Source: Phlebiopsis flavidoalba (lineage: Eukaryota; Basidiomycota; Agaricomycetes; Polyporales; Phanerochaetaceae). Taken from it: a DNA stretch of 64,000 bases. Position 1 is the stretch's first letter; every line of letters starts with the position of its first letter. Under the pieces are notes generated by a model. It saw only the letters and a program-made list of their open reading frames with translations. It was not told the DNA's origin and did not search any database. Location of the stretch: NCBI GenBank assembly GCA_035772785.1, contig JAOCPU010000001.1:744001-808000 (forward strand), given 5' to 3'. Position numbers and translations under genes: made by a program. This document shows positions 11,880-23,409 of the stretch, in pieces.

Positions 11880-13612
11880 ACATCAGAATGTGCTTGCGAT
11901 GTAACCACAAACCGATGACACCACAGTTTTTCCCCCATCCCACACCACTGCGACCTGGCCGTCCGCGACCGCTTTGTCAGGTTTGTCAAATTCAATACGC
12001 ATCGTGCCAGGGTCAGGACCACTGTACAGTCTGATGAGAATGAAGGACGGTTTTGGTTGTGGCGGATGTGCTCACCTTTTGATAGTACAATCGAGTGCGT
12101 CCATACGATACCGATGTCTGACTTGGGCTCTGTAGCCTTCTTGGCGCCAGTGGACTGGTGGAGGTGAATCTGCCCATATCCATGTCCAGCCCTCCCCCCC
12201 ATGAGCAACAAGGCCGTTGGAGTAGAGATGAGGATTATGCCTAGATAGGCGAGCGCGCTGTCAGCGACGGAGGGTTCACGCTGGAGCCTCCAGAGAACTT
12301 ACGCTCCAGGAAACGACAAAGATTGGTGTTTGTTTTGGAGTCTTTGCGTGAGACGAACATCTTTTCGGCCATGTCCTGGGGATCTTCGCGTTCTGACCCA
12401 AGGTAAAGTTCCAAAGACCTGCATGTCTACCGATCTCCTCTCCTGTCTCATCATCGATTATGCGTCCGGGACGTGGTCGCAGATAATCCGCTATCAACTA
12501 TCGTCAGCGCCTTGAGTCGACGGTTGGCAAACCGAAGACGTCCAACAAGAATTGATCAAATCGTCTCTTTTCAACCCACAAAACAGAGGCCCATGCTCTC
12601 GGGCTTCGCGGCAGTGGGGCAGATCCAATGAGACGCCAGCTCCTTAACCTGCTTCTTGGTATACTTTGCAAAAGGAACAGCGTTCTTGGACAAGGCTTAC
12701 TTTCGGGCATAGCGGCAACAGATAGTACGTCTGATCTTTGGTTTGATCCACTGGGCGAAGCAACTTTGGTCGATATGGCTGCGGTTTCAGACCATCCTTT
12801 GTCAGGCATAGGGCCTAGACGAAGATTAGAATCTCGCAAATAGACATTTTCTCTTCCACGTTACCAGTCAGCAATCCAAGTCTTCTCATGTGTGTACTAG
12901 CTCCTTCATGAGTGCAGTGCACAAATTTGATTTCCCTGAATTATCTTTGGCCGATTGTATCATCGTATCAAACGTGCTACAGTACTTGTTTGCACCAAAC
13001 ATCAGGATTAGGAGTAACCCCAGCCTCCTCAATTGTCGAGAGAAGGGGCGAAGACTCGGTTCCAGTATTCTTTCGAAAGGTCGACCTGGCAATGTCAGGA
13101 TGCTGCTCTGCGTGGCGGGTATGTATAACTGCTCACCATTCTTACAGGTATGTCGAGGGATTTACATACTTTCTGTACATCCGCCCAGTCTTTTTTCCAC
13201 TCACAGCCTTGGCGGTTTGCCAGACTCATCTCGAGTGTCCCAGTTGCGCATGAAGATGGCCGACGACAAGTCATAGTCCTATAATAAATCGCTTGATGAG
13301 TCAGTTGCCACAGGAAAGAAACTTATTCACCTCTTTACTCAGTAGCACCGAGCTAACGACTGAGGAGTCGACGCCACTGACATAGAGGCCGGCTGACCAC
13401 TGCGCAAAAATTACTCGATCAATTGTATCGGACCTCTCCAGCATAAGAGCGATTAACATACCGCGGCTACCCAATTTCCCCGGCCGTAACTTGTCCACAT
13501 AGTTGTGGTAAAATGAAACGAACGAACGTCTAGCAGCGGATCCTCGGCCATGCGAGCATGAAGAAATCGAAACGAAATACATCGACCAAAACGCCCAAAC
13601 TGCTTTCGTCAT
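11880..13612 (-). CDS. SLM3: Mitochondrial tRNA-specific 2-thiouridylase (MnmA/TRMU family)
   Basis: Adds the 2-thio group to the wobble uridine of mitochondrial tRNAs for Lys, Glu and Gln, using a PP-loop ATP pyrophosphatase fold. A candidate start at 13612 (MTKAVWAFWSMYF) could give a mitochondrial presequence. The PP-loop reads VSG-GVDSSVVSSVLLSKE near 13330-13395, with one G lost. Next come IFMRNWDTRDESG and CEWKKDWADVQKVCKSLDIP (about 13150-13270). EYWNRVFAPSLD and GVTPNPDVWC (about 13000-13080, first catalytic cysteine) follow. ESMGLCFVG then EKRRFDQFLLD (about 12550-12600) carries the second catalytic cysteine. GRHAGLWNFTLGQNAKI (about 12390-12440) is the MnmA central-domain signature. 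The C-terminal beta-barrel ends near CGVIG. Introns and indels are frequent. Start about 160 bp from the divergent MIF2. Confidence 0.92.
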
Positions 13613-13773
13613 ACGGGCGCCAACGCGGACGCGTCGACGCGCTAAAAATCCACGTGAATTGGCCACGTGCCTAACTCCGTTTTGCCCGCCCTCGTTTCGT
13701 CGAGTGTCCTAAACGACTTCCACCACCCTCTGGGCAAGTGCATAACTCGCAGCCCTCAAGAGGCTAACAAACC
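13613..13773. promoter_or_regulatory. Shared divergent promoter of SLM3/MTU1 and MIF2
   Basis: The candidate starts of the two divergent genes are about 160 bp apart, so this short segment must contain both promoters. No clear TATA box is visible. The boundaries depend on the SLM3 start, which is uncertain. Confidence 0.4.
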
Positions 13774-15948
13774 ATGCCAGTGTCCGCGAGAAGAGAAGTA
13801 TTGCCCCTCGGCGAGGGCCAACAGAAGTACATCCCGTACAGAGCAGACGAATCTCGAACATGGCAAACGAACAGGCATTGCCGCCCCGTCGGTACATCGA
13901 ACACGACACTCGGATGGCTTCGAGCCCTTCGAAGAGCTCATAGGTCAAGCGGATCTTAGGACGCCACCCAAACCGAAAGTGCAAGGAAAGAAGAAGCGTA
14001 CAGCGAAGACCCACCAGTAGTTGATGAGTTTGACGAAAGACGGTGAAATGTCTATGGAGCTGGACGAAAGTGCAGTATATGCGTTTCAATTTGACAACTT
14101 GTGTGTGCTTACACCATACATAGGCATGCCTAACTCTCCTGCGACCTACTTCTCCCGTGCTCGCGTCGCAAGCATAACATCTAGTGTCAAACGGATGGGA
14201 TCGTCCTCACGCCCGGTATCGCCGCACTCAGATGTCGACTTTGACCAAATCCCCTCACCACGCACCACAACACCTCTTCTGCGCTTTCTCGCCGCTCTTT
14301 CACTGATCAATGGTATATCTGCAGGACCCTCGCACGACTCTCACGTTCCACGGCCAATAGCCTAAACGACGACTCGTCGGACGGAGGGGGGTTCAACGAG
14401 CCCTTCGACGGCCCCCCGGCTATGATGACGCAGACCTTCACCTCCCTCGGATCCTGAGGATACTGATGTTCGAAGCGACCGGCCCTGTTCCTCAACGTAA
14501 GAAGTCGATTGACGTCATTACGGCCAAGTTTTTTTCTCGCAAATGGCCAATTCAAGACGAAGAAGGAAGAAGAGGCTGGCCCAAAGACAAGACACAGATG
14601 CATGAGGCGGATGCAGAAGAAGTCGACAAAACGCAGACTGAAGGGGAAGCAGGCGAAAGGGAAAGGAACAGGCTCGAAGAAACTAGTGGAGGAAGAAGAC
14701 GTGGAGATGGCAAGATGACATTGCGCAGGGGCTTCAAGCTGTCGATGAGCTACCAGAAGAGCCTTACGACGCAGAAGAACCGGAAATTCTGGAACCGGAG
14801 CCAGCCAAGCCACCCGCTCGAGGAAAGGGAAAGAGCCGTCAACGAGAAGCAGACGACAGTGCAGAGCAACAAACGACCCAAGAAGAAAGTGCGCGACGAA
14901 GAACGTTGAGAATGAGGATCAGCCGGAGAAACCCAAGAAAGGTCGAGGAAGGCTAGAAAAGATAATGTTCCCTCCGCGAAGGTATCTCCATCCCCTCACG
15001 AATACCGCGCATATGCTCATCGCGATGATAGTTGTTCACGACCAGAAACGTTGATGACGACGGTAAGCGTCGGGGCACACGCATGCGCTACAAGCCACTG
15101 GATTGGTGGCGTAATGAGAAAGTTGTATATGGTCGCAGGGACAGCGGACAGACAGTGGTACCCACCATCAAGAAATTCGTCGTGAACCATTGTTGCAAAA
15201 GGAGGAGGCCCCAGCCCCTTGGTGGGGCCCAAACACAGACGTAAGCGGGCCTGGGACCCGCAGTCAGACCAAAACGGCAGGACCGGAGGACGGCTGGCCT
15301 TAAACCATGAGGAAGGCTGGGACGATTCAGACCGAGGCCGAAAGGAATTGTACTCGACTTCCCGGGTGGTGAAGAAGTCGAGAAGCGTACGTCTCTCATT
15401 CTTGGGAACAGATGGCCACACTCATAACCTTTTCTGCTAACAGGTGTGGCATTCACGGCCAAGATGTGCTCCAGGCCACAGGCCGGCAGCTGGAGCAAAA
15501 GCTTCTTGTTCCAGAATGATATTCGGAGATGGGGAGTTTCATGGCAGCTGGTCAGCTCGTAATCCCTCCCGGTCGGTTTCCAAAAAACCGACAAAGAGCA
15601 CCAAAGACAACGCCTTTGTGAGTTATACAGCTTTGTAGCTGACCCCTTTTTTACTCATCGTCCTTTCTGTCCCGTAAAACAGATTTTCTATCTCATCGAG
15701 CGGTGCCGTTCAACTTCAGAGTACATCGCAGCCAACTTCCTTCTCCTACTGGGGGCTATGTTTCTGGTCCCATCGAGGCCTTTGGTCGCGTAGATGCGCA
15801 AAAGCTTTCGAAGCTGACCCGCGACGATTTTCCAGCATGAACCAATGTACCTCATTCAGAACATATGCTGACCAGACGCGATGCGAAGCTGTTCTTCGCG
15901 CAGGGGCGCAGGCGGAAGGTTGCGACAGAGGAGCTCGCATATTCGTGA
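13774..15948 (+). CDS. MIF2: Inner kinetochore protein Mif2/CENP-C
   Basis: CENP-C binds the CENP-A nucleosome at centromeres and recruits the outer kinetochore. ATG at 13774 opens MPVSARREVLPLGEGQQKY, then IPYRAD, and in the next frame GKRTGIAAPSV and DGFEPFEELIGQADLRTPPK, the conserved N-terminal region. The middle is charged and low complexity, typical of the linker. The CENP-C motif is at about 15070-15130: RRGTRMRYKPLDWWRNEKVV, followed by YGRRDSG and VVPTIKK. The C-terminal cupin dimerisation domain is split over frames: IFGDGEF, AAGQLVIPPG-like, STKDNAFIFYLIE, YLIQNIC and FFAQGRRRKVATEELAYS, ending in TGA at 15946-15948. Introns separate the cupin exons. Divergent from SLM3. Frameshifts are present throughout, but all domains are there in order. 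Confidence 0.93.
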
Positions 15949-16185
15949 CGACTCCAGTCCCGCCCCCCCTTCACCACACGTTCGTCAACCCACCGTCACG
16001 GCAGCCTTCCCGTAAATTATGTCTTCAGATTCCTGCATCAGCATATTCCGCCACACTTCAAGACGTGTATCCAAGTAACATGGTCATTCTAATCATTCAG
16101 GCCTATGTCTCAGGTAGTAAAGAGTTAACCTAGCGCATGTACACTTTGAACTACTTGCTCCTAAACGAGGCCTTGTATCGCCGAC

Positions 16186-17507
16186 TCATAGTGGTTTATG
16201 GACTTCTAGTTTGAGATAAGCCTCGGGCGTGACTCCCCGCGGCAGGACGCCAGACATTGGCGGTGTCGGCAGAGAAACGCGAGTGGGTAGGAGGATTGGA
16301 ACGCGCCGCCATCAAACTGACAATGCACATAGATCTCAAATGCACCATTTCCGGGGCCACGTCGCCTCGCCTCCTGAACTTTCTGGTTTCTCATCGTTGC
16401 GGTATCCCTCGATCCTTTCCGGCGGTGTTTCCCATTCCTCGAAAGCCCTCGAGCACGGCCTCGGGGTCGTAGCGTCCGAGTTTTCTCGACTTGGAATCGC
16501 GCCCATGCCGGGACGCCATCGGGAATGCTATTACGTCGATGAACCAACAGGAATAGACGCTCTTCTTCCCAAACCCTCGATGACCGGGTTGTAGGGTTTG
16601 CGTCTGAACCAGTTGACGGCACTGAGTAGCAGCGTAGGCCCGAAGCGATGGAAGAACGCGCGTAGCTCTTCTTCTACCTGCTTGGGCGAAGTAGAAGTGG
16701 GCCCCAAGAGCCCTAGAGGCAGCCTCCAACGCTTGATTCTCTCCTTGTATGCGTGCTACAGGTCGACTTGCTGCTCTTTCGCAGTCTGCACCTTTTGGCA
16801 GTCTTTACTCTGATAGAGCGGCCCCGTAAGTACAGGAAATGCACCCCCCCCATCTAGCATCGCAAGGCCAGTTCTACGCACACAATAACAAAAACACTTC
16901 AACTGACATGCGCTACATCGTCGACATCTTCCGAGTCCAAAGCACGAGAGTTGCGACCTGTAACAAAGCGATGTCGGCCTGGGATCTGGTGCTCTAGCAT
17001 GGTGGAAACACGCTCACATGTAAGGCGACACAGCAAAGTTTGTTGCATGTCACACGTCTAGCCTCTCGACTGTCGGGTGATGCAGAGGTGTGAAAGGCTC
17101 GTTCCTATGATGGTGAGGTGCAGATTGATTCGACTGTGAGCCCACACCGATTGAACGACGAGCCTTATATGTAACGTACAGATAGTTCGACTTCATCATT
17201 TATGTCGCTCACGGCGTACCCCCACCATCATTTCAGTCACACGCAAAACATCCGCCTCCACACTTCCCGATTTGTATGTGGCGCGTGGGTACCTAGATCG
17301 GCGACGGTCTCCCGAGTCATCCACCTCAGCCTGTAACCAAGGGGGTTCGATCTGGTGTAGTCTCGAGTGAGAGACATACGCTAAAGGTGCTGTTTGGGTA
17401 GCAGTGCTCGAAGCTAGGGGACAAAACAAGGGCTGAAAAACGCGCTCAAGTATTATGTTAAAATCGTGACAGCTCCGTCTCGGGGTCCAAAACCCGGTGG
17501 TCACCAT
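16186..17507 (-). CDS. Unknown gene family, tandem copy A
   Basis: I do not recognise the family. Recoverable segments on the minus strand: an N-terminal part near 17220-17290 (YKSGSVEADVLRV); a block EEELRAFFHRFGPTLLLSAV-NWFRRKPYNPVIEGLG (about 16570-16690); VPAWARFQVEK and GRYDPEAVLEGF (about 16440-16540); RRGPGNGAFEIYVHC (about 16300-16350); and the C-terminal VTPEAYLKLEVHKPL with TGA at 16186-16188. The same blocks in the same order occur in copies B and C, and the nucleotide sequence also aligns (CTGAACCAGTTGAC shared with C). Probably about 300-400 residues with several introns. The start is not established. No catalytic motif seen. Confidence 0.6.
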
Positions 17508-17687
17508 TGCACAGCCCCTCCGTCGACCGGACGTACTTGGTATTTTGCCGTCTGTCGCTTGACTAAGTAGTACTGCTCAATTAGCTACCTTCCCACATAC
17601 TTTCCGCCACCCCAAATTTAACACGACACTGACAGAGACAACGGACTAGCGCATTGCATTTGTAACATACTTATACTACGTTGTACA

Positions 17688-18962
17688 TTACATTAATGAC
17701 CGAAGAAGCCTTGCGCTGCTAGCTGCGATGCGGTTCGAACCTCGTTTTTTGAAGTAGTCCTCGGGACGTGGTGAGAGCGACGGTGGCAGAGCGCCGGGAC
17801 CCGCGGAGGCTACATAGCTGGGAGAGCGTCGGCCGATAGGGTGGGCGGGCCTCTTGAATCGAACCGCAGATGGCCGCACAACGTATATAGGTGTAAGATC
17901 AACCCATGTTCAAGCCCACGCCGCTTCGCTCCCATCCCGGATATTCTCCTCCCTCTCCCGGCGGAACGTCTGGATACTCGGAGCAGATAGACCGAATCCG
18001 CCGAATACTGCGTCCATGTCTTCCGCTCTGTAGAGCTGTGAGCTCACCGACTTCGAAGCGAGCCCATGCAGGGTTGCTGTCGGGAGCGTTGGGGGCGTCT
18101 GGTGATTTTTGTACAAATAGACAGGCATCGTCCCGGCCCATAGCAGTTGTGTCATCTGGTCGCGGAGTGTTTGTGTAATTTGAGCAAGCTATCCGCAGTG
18201 AAGCCTAATTCTCCTGCGAATCGGAGCCTGAATTCGTGAAGCTCGTCCTCTAACTGCTTCCATGACGAGGAGAAGAAGCCTCCGTCCTCCTTGACATTGG
18301 GTCCTTCCAGTCCAAGGGCCTTTTTCTCCCGTCGAATGCGTTTACATTGCGGCCTGTGCTCCAGCCAGTGAGTTTTTTGACATTCCTTACTCTGTCATTA
18401 CGGGTGTGAGTACTTGGCATGGTGTCAACAACATTTTTTGTGACGTACACAGTATACCACCCTGCTCTCACATGCGGTGCATCGTGACAGTTTCACGTTC
18501 GAGCTTGATTTGTTGCCTGCAATACAGCATGTAAGTCCATCTATGTTACTTCTGAACGTTGTGATAGACTTTCAGTGTCTGCGATTGCCAGCAAGTGCGA
18601 TGTTCACGCCCTGGCAGTGTCAGTTGGGTCCAGGACTGTCGACCGGGGAAACGAGGGCTGCGGTCGCTCAGGTGGCTGAGGAAGAAGCTGTTCCTGGAAT
18701 GGGTCCCACGTCTAAAAAGTGCCCGTCCCCCTATACGATGTTCAAATACTTCGGCATTTACCAGTTGCATCCGCCCGAAGTCATGGCAGTTGCGCTTCGT
18801 ACTTCCGATTTGTGCGTGGCGCAGCGGCGGCTGGCGCGGACGGAGGGACCGGCTTACGGCCGGCCTAGTGATAGGGGAAATAGTTGGTTGGCATTTCACT
18901 AAGAGCAACGACATTCTGACCCATGAATGTAACAGAGCAGGAGGCACACGCTGTCGCGTCAT
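17688..18962 (-). CDS. Unknown gene family, tandem copy B
   Basis: Middle member of the three-copy array and the most diverged. Equivalent blocks: LEDELHEFRLRFAGELGF (about 18190-18250) matches the EELR-FRRFG block of A and C. NPAWARFEVGELTALYRAED and DMDAVFGGFG (about 17990-18075) match VPAWARFEV and DPEAVLEGF. The C-terminus LSPRPEDYFKKRGSNRI (about 17730-17780) corresponds to LTPEAYFKSG and VTPEAYLKLE. The frame ends at 17688. The nucleotide string around 18795-18825 also resembles A near 17260-17285, so the repeat unit is about 1.3 kb. Function unknown. It may be decaying or only affected by sequence indels. Confidence 0.55.
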
Positions 18963-18969
18963 GAGTTTC

Positions 18970-20050
18970 TTATGAGACCCTGCGCCGTCTAACCCTAGAG
19001 AATGTGTTCACCCCGGACTTGAAATAAGCCTCGGGTGTAAGTCCTGGTGGTAGAGAATCGGGTCTTTTTGCGACGTCAGGGGAGAAAAACTGAGGGTAGG
19101 TTGCTTGAATCCAAGGCATGTCTTGACCGGGCACACAAACAACGTGGGTGTTAAATACTGCCGTTTCCGGGACCACGACGTCCCGCTTCCTGGAAGTGTT
19201 TCTCTCTCTCGCTCCGGGACCTTTCGCACTCCTGTGGTGCCATCTTCTTCGAGCACTGCGTCCAGGTCTTCGTAGGTATAGCGATTGAGGACATCGACTT
19301 CAAAGCGAGCCCATGCCGGGACACTGTTGGGGACGTCAGGTACGTCTGTTTATCCTCAGCAGGAGACAATCATCTTCCCAGCCCTCTGATCACACGGCTC
19401 GCGAGGATCCGGATCCTGAACCAGTTGACAGCACTGGTGAGCAAGAGTGGTCCAAACCGGCGGAGGAACTCGCGGAGCTCCTCCGCTACTTGCGTAAGCT
19501 GTACAGGGCCGGAGCTGTATGCCATCGAGAGTTCTTCCATTGTTCCTATTCTGCTCCTGTATGTGCTGACAATGAGACTTGTGTTTCCGGCCAAGTGCGT
19601 TTGTTGGCATGATTGCTCTGCAAGGTCAATGAGTACATGGCGAATCTGACATATAAAGCAACTGTCGAACGCACACAGTACAACATAACATTACAAGCAG
19701 CACATCGATAGACCTTGCCATCGAGAGAGCAGAGTTGCGGCCTGTACCATTGATACGTCAGCCCATAACCGTTACCCAAACACTGACGTATTTACACGGA
19801 GGATTACAACAAGAATCTCCCTGGCGTCTGGCCTCTCGACTGGCGGGATGAAGAAGGCGGCTCATGGTGGTACTGAGAAGAGATGCGCAGTAAGCAGAAT
19901 GAGGTTGAAAGCGCTATACACGTCCCCTATGCATTTAGCCGTACCAAATGCCCGATTTCATCTTGATGGCACAATCCAGCCCGCCCGATTACGATGTCAC
20001 GTTAGGCTGGCACAGCAGCCAGCAATGGCAAAAAACACTAGGTAGAAATT
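18970..20050 (-). CDS. Unknown gene family, tandem copy C
   Basis: Best preserved copy. QVAEELREFLRRFGPLLLTS then AVNWFRIRILASRVIRGLG (19375-19500), then VPAWARFEVDVLNRYTYEDL and DAVLEE (about 19240-19320). RRGPGNG and the stretch VFNTHVVCVPGQDMPWIQAT lead to YPQFFSPDVAKRPDSLPPGL (about 19035-19175), then TPEAYFKSG near 19010-19030. The reading frame stops at 18970. The exon near 19730-19760 (shared GTTGCGGCCTGTA in A and C) is upstream. The N-terminal limit, near 20.0 kb, is a guess. No signal peptide or known domain identified. The conserved EEL-EF--RFG helix and ARFEV strand suggest a folded domain family with fungal distribution. Confidence 0.58.
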
Positions 20051-20276
20051 CAGATTTCGCATTATGCGGAGAGCAGTAACATTCCGAGTGAGAGAGCAGC
20101 AGGGCAGGAAGGATAGAATAGAAGTGGGGGCAATAAATGAATGAGAAACCGAGATGTGCAGTAAAGCTTTGAGAACGAGAAAGAACCGAGAAAGAACGAG
20201 AACAGGTTTACCGTGTAACGCTGATATTCCAGGACTAGTGAAGTGAATAGTAGCTCGTGATCCTGAAGCCCTCCTC
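20051..20276. other. Short intergenic segment
   Basis: AG-rich, with GAGAACGAGAAAGAACCGAGAA-like purine repeats near 20165-20200 on the plus strand. Probably the 3' UTR of the next minus-strand gene. No coding motif. Confidence 0.35.
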
Positions 20277-23028
20277 TTACTTCCTTGGTGCGCCGTACAT
20301 GGTATGTGGGCGTTGAGTGGGCCCCTGGCCCCGTTGCTGGCCAGGCAGCTGATTGGCGGAAGGATAGTGCACGCTGGTGGCTCGGGTTAGGACGCTACCC
20401 CCGTGGGGAACAGCAGGGAATGCGTCGAAGAGCTCTGCGTCAAAGACGTCGCCTGAAGCTGCCGAAGACATCGACATCCACGACATGGGTCTCCCTGCCG
20501 GTGACTTCGGGGGAGGCGTGGGCAGGATAGGGGCGAGTAGTGAGGGCGAAGGCATAGAGTGTTCAGAAGCATCCTGGCGCGCATCCTGCTCTGATGATCC
20601 TTAAGTTATCTACACTCGCTATGAAAGTTATAGGGCGTACCTTCCATGACTGTCTGGTTCCTGCTCTCTTGCTTCTGAAAAGCCACGAAAACTCGCTCGA
20701 CCGAGGCCCTTCTTGGAACTCTTCCACGACTTCTTGGTAGAACTTCGCACAGAACTTGCATCGGAGGTGTCGTAAGCAAGCATCGGCGGAGACGGTGGAC
20801 GCGAGACGAGGACTGAGGATTCCTCAGATACCTCCGAGCACACGCTAGAGCGAGGATATGCCCCCGGCATGCTATGTTTGCCCACACGAAGCGATGAAAA
20901 ATGGCGGCCGTTGTTACGAGGTGGGGGAGATGGCTGCTCCGAGGTTGTGCGAGCGCGTACGTGTGTTGTCTTCATAGCCGGAGACCCCCCGGGCATCTGG
21001 TACGAGTGGGAAGAGTCAGACGATGGAGAGGGCTCTTGGGAATGGAGAAGGGACGTGGACTACAGGCGAAAGATGTTCATTAGAAGACGGTGTAGCGGGA
21101 TCAACTGTTTCATTCTCGGGAATAGCAGCTTGAATATTCACTGTAGGGTGGGGCCCGGAAAAAAAGCTCTCTTGGCAGGAGAGCGTGAAGAGGACAGTTG
21201 TTCCTCGAGTAAGCGCAGCATCTGCTACCAAAGAAAGCAAGTCGCTAAAGCCGGTGACTGGGTTTTGTGTGCTCGGTCAAGCCATCGTTACGGATTCTCT
21301 GAGCGGTTTTGGAGTCTGAGGAGTGACGCCGGGACTGCGCTTAGGTGCAATGACGGGGGGGACTGGCTCCGAGGGCCGACGTTTCGCGAGTACTTTGTGG
21401 TGCACAACAGCATGGAAGGACTTCTGAGTAGTACGGGCGCTCGAGTGCAGCTCGTTTTCAGTTGCGGCCACCGGCGGGGAGATGACACGGGCGAAATTGC
21501 CGGTCTCGAAGTGGGAGCAGGGACGAGGGACAGCACGAGTGACAGTAGGGGATACAATCTGTGGAGGCCCTGTCTCACAATGATCGCGTCCTTCATGCAT
21601 CCAACGCGAGACTTTCTCCGCCTACGCTGATTTGGGAAATGACGCTTTGGCGTGAATTGAGAGAATTACGTAGACCGGAGGGAATTGACGAGAGTGGAGA
21701 GACTGTGTCCGCATTGGGCGGGTTAACAAGAGGGTCAGGGTTGGGCCCGTCTTTTGTTTTTCCACGCACTCCTGTTCCGTGTCAAGGGGTGCTGCAGTCG
21801 TTGGGAATGAGATGCGTGATCACTACTAGGGTATTGAGAACAGAATCCGAGCTGGCGGTGCAAGCAATTGCCAAGCACCAGACGCAGTACTCCGATTCGC
21901 TGCCAATAGTAAGCGCTCTCAGCGGCGGCTGTAGCATCTTCAGTGGCTGGCTGGTTCAACAGTACAGCTCAGCTGATTTTCGCGCCGCATCCTCGGGGGC
22001 AGGTCCCTTCGAACATCATCTACGACGGAAGGTTCGGGGAGGCTGCTGCGCAGTGGAAGGCTCGGGCTCAACAACCTTTTCGATTGTCTCCGAAGGTTCT
22101 TGTACTGTACTGTCCTCAGAGCGAGTTACAGAGAGCGTCGCATCCTCGACCTTGATTGTACTCGCGTCGGACTTGTCATCGTCCATGCTGCTTGGTGAGA
22201 GAGAAGCGGGTGAAGAGTCCGCTTCTGTATCCTGAGACGGAGCGGGAGTGTCGAGTACAACTGAAACTTCTTCATCCTGAGACGATGTAGCGGGATCGAG
22301 CGTGACGGGAGTATCCACGATGCTTGTTTCGGGCGATGAGGTTACTAATGCGTCCGCTGCGGCCTCGGGCTCCTTGGCATGGCGATTGGACCACTTCTCC
22401 ATCTACAGCCTCATCTACTAACGGCCCAAGGACTAAGTGGGAGCTCTTCTGAGGAAGAATATCCGACACAATTTCGCCGAGAGTGGTAGGCCTATCTGCT
22501 GGACGTCGATCCCAGCGTCACCCGACCCGCCCGTTAACGACGGGACCAGTTGGCGGAACAGGAGGAATATCAGGGCTGTTGGGGACGCAGATGCGACGGA
22601 GCATCAGAGGAAGAGACGGTACGCTTCCTGCACCAGCAATGAGAGGGCATCGACCGTGGGCCTTGCCAATCCCGGCACACGATTGCCATACAACTCTCCG
22701 CGATTCCTCTGCGTACCGTCTGAATTGGAGCGGCGCGCTGGAGCCAAAACGACCTTTCGGAACAGGTACTGCACCCGCGCGTTCGAAGTTTGCAATTTTG
22801 TCCTTCAGACTGCCACCAGCGAGACGACCGGGAGTTGTTGGTGATGACAGGACTCGGCTCGGAAGCCTGGTAGGTAGGCGAAACCTTGCGCTTTTGTTGA
22901 AGTGCTGCAATGCGATCCTTGAGATTAACAGGTGGAACGGACGTCCTGCTGGTGCGCCCTGCAGAGCAGTCAGATGAGCTGGTTGCTGGGCTGACGGAGA
23001 GCGAACGAAGTGGCTCTTTGACGTACAT
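20277..23028 (-). CDS. Large intrinsically disordered protein with LKDRIA/LKDKIA motifs
   Basis: ATG at 23028 (MYVKEPLRSLSVSPATSSSD) leads to NLKDRIAALQQKRKV (about 22890-22930). In a second frame comes GSLKDKIANFERAGAVPVPK followed by GRFGSSAPP (about 22740-22810). RGELYGNRVPGLARPT (about 22660-22700) follows. The long remainder is Ser/Pro/Glu-rich and acidic (22020-22400; 20700-20990, with PPSPPMLAYDTSDASSVRSS). It ends in HTMYGAPRK with a stop at 20277-20279. Short basic-amphipathic LRDKIA-type motifs followed by VPVPRGSFG occur in fungal Pro/Ser-rich proteins related to actin-patch adaptors such as Aim21/Bbc1. That link is only by resemblance of motif. Reading frames change repeatedly. 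No catalytic domain seen. Low-complexity scaffold is the safest description. Confidence 0.65.
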
Positions 23029-23409
23029 AGTAACATGAAAGAAAGAAACGAACGTCAGAATTTAATATGAGTGGAGAGGACGGGCGACCGCGGACGACCA
23101 GCGACTGCGAAGGTCAGCACGTCGGGCAGCGCAAGCAGAGCTGGCGTTGGAGGGTGGTGGAAAGTGGTGGTCGGTGTAAAGATGTGATGCGCGCATGTGC
23201 GACTGTTTGGCGGGCCGCAAACGCCCAGCCTCGGTTTCAGCATTAAATGCAATCTTGGATGCATCTGGCAGCCGCTACAGGGCGCGTGAAGAAACAGTTC
23301 TCAGCACGCCAAAATGGTAACAGAAACATGCTCGAACCGTTCACAAGCACATAGAGAGAGTCGTGGTATGAAATGAAAATGGGAAACACGAGGTAACTGC
23401 ACAGGTAAC
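23029..23409. other. Intergenic region
   Basis: Lies between two minus-strand genes: 5' of the LKDRIA protein gene and 3' of TRF4. GC-rich near 23080-23230; no coding motif on either strand. Confidence 0.35.

Noticed and set aside
14307..14813. 168-codon minus-strand frame
   Set aside because: Antisense shadow of the charged linker of MIF2; no motif.
17725..17760. tRNA T-arm-like GGTTCGAACCTCG
   Set aside because: No matching acceptor, D or anticodon arms, and the sequence is coding in copy B of the tandem family. A similar string near 36320 also fails to pair.
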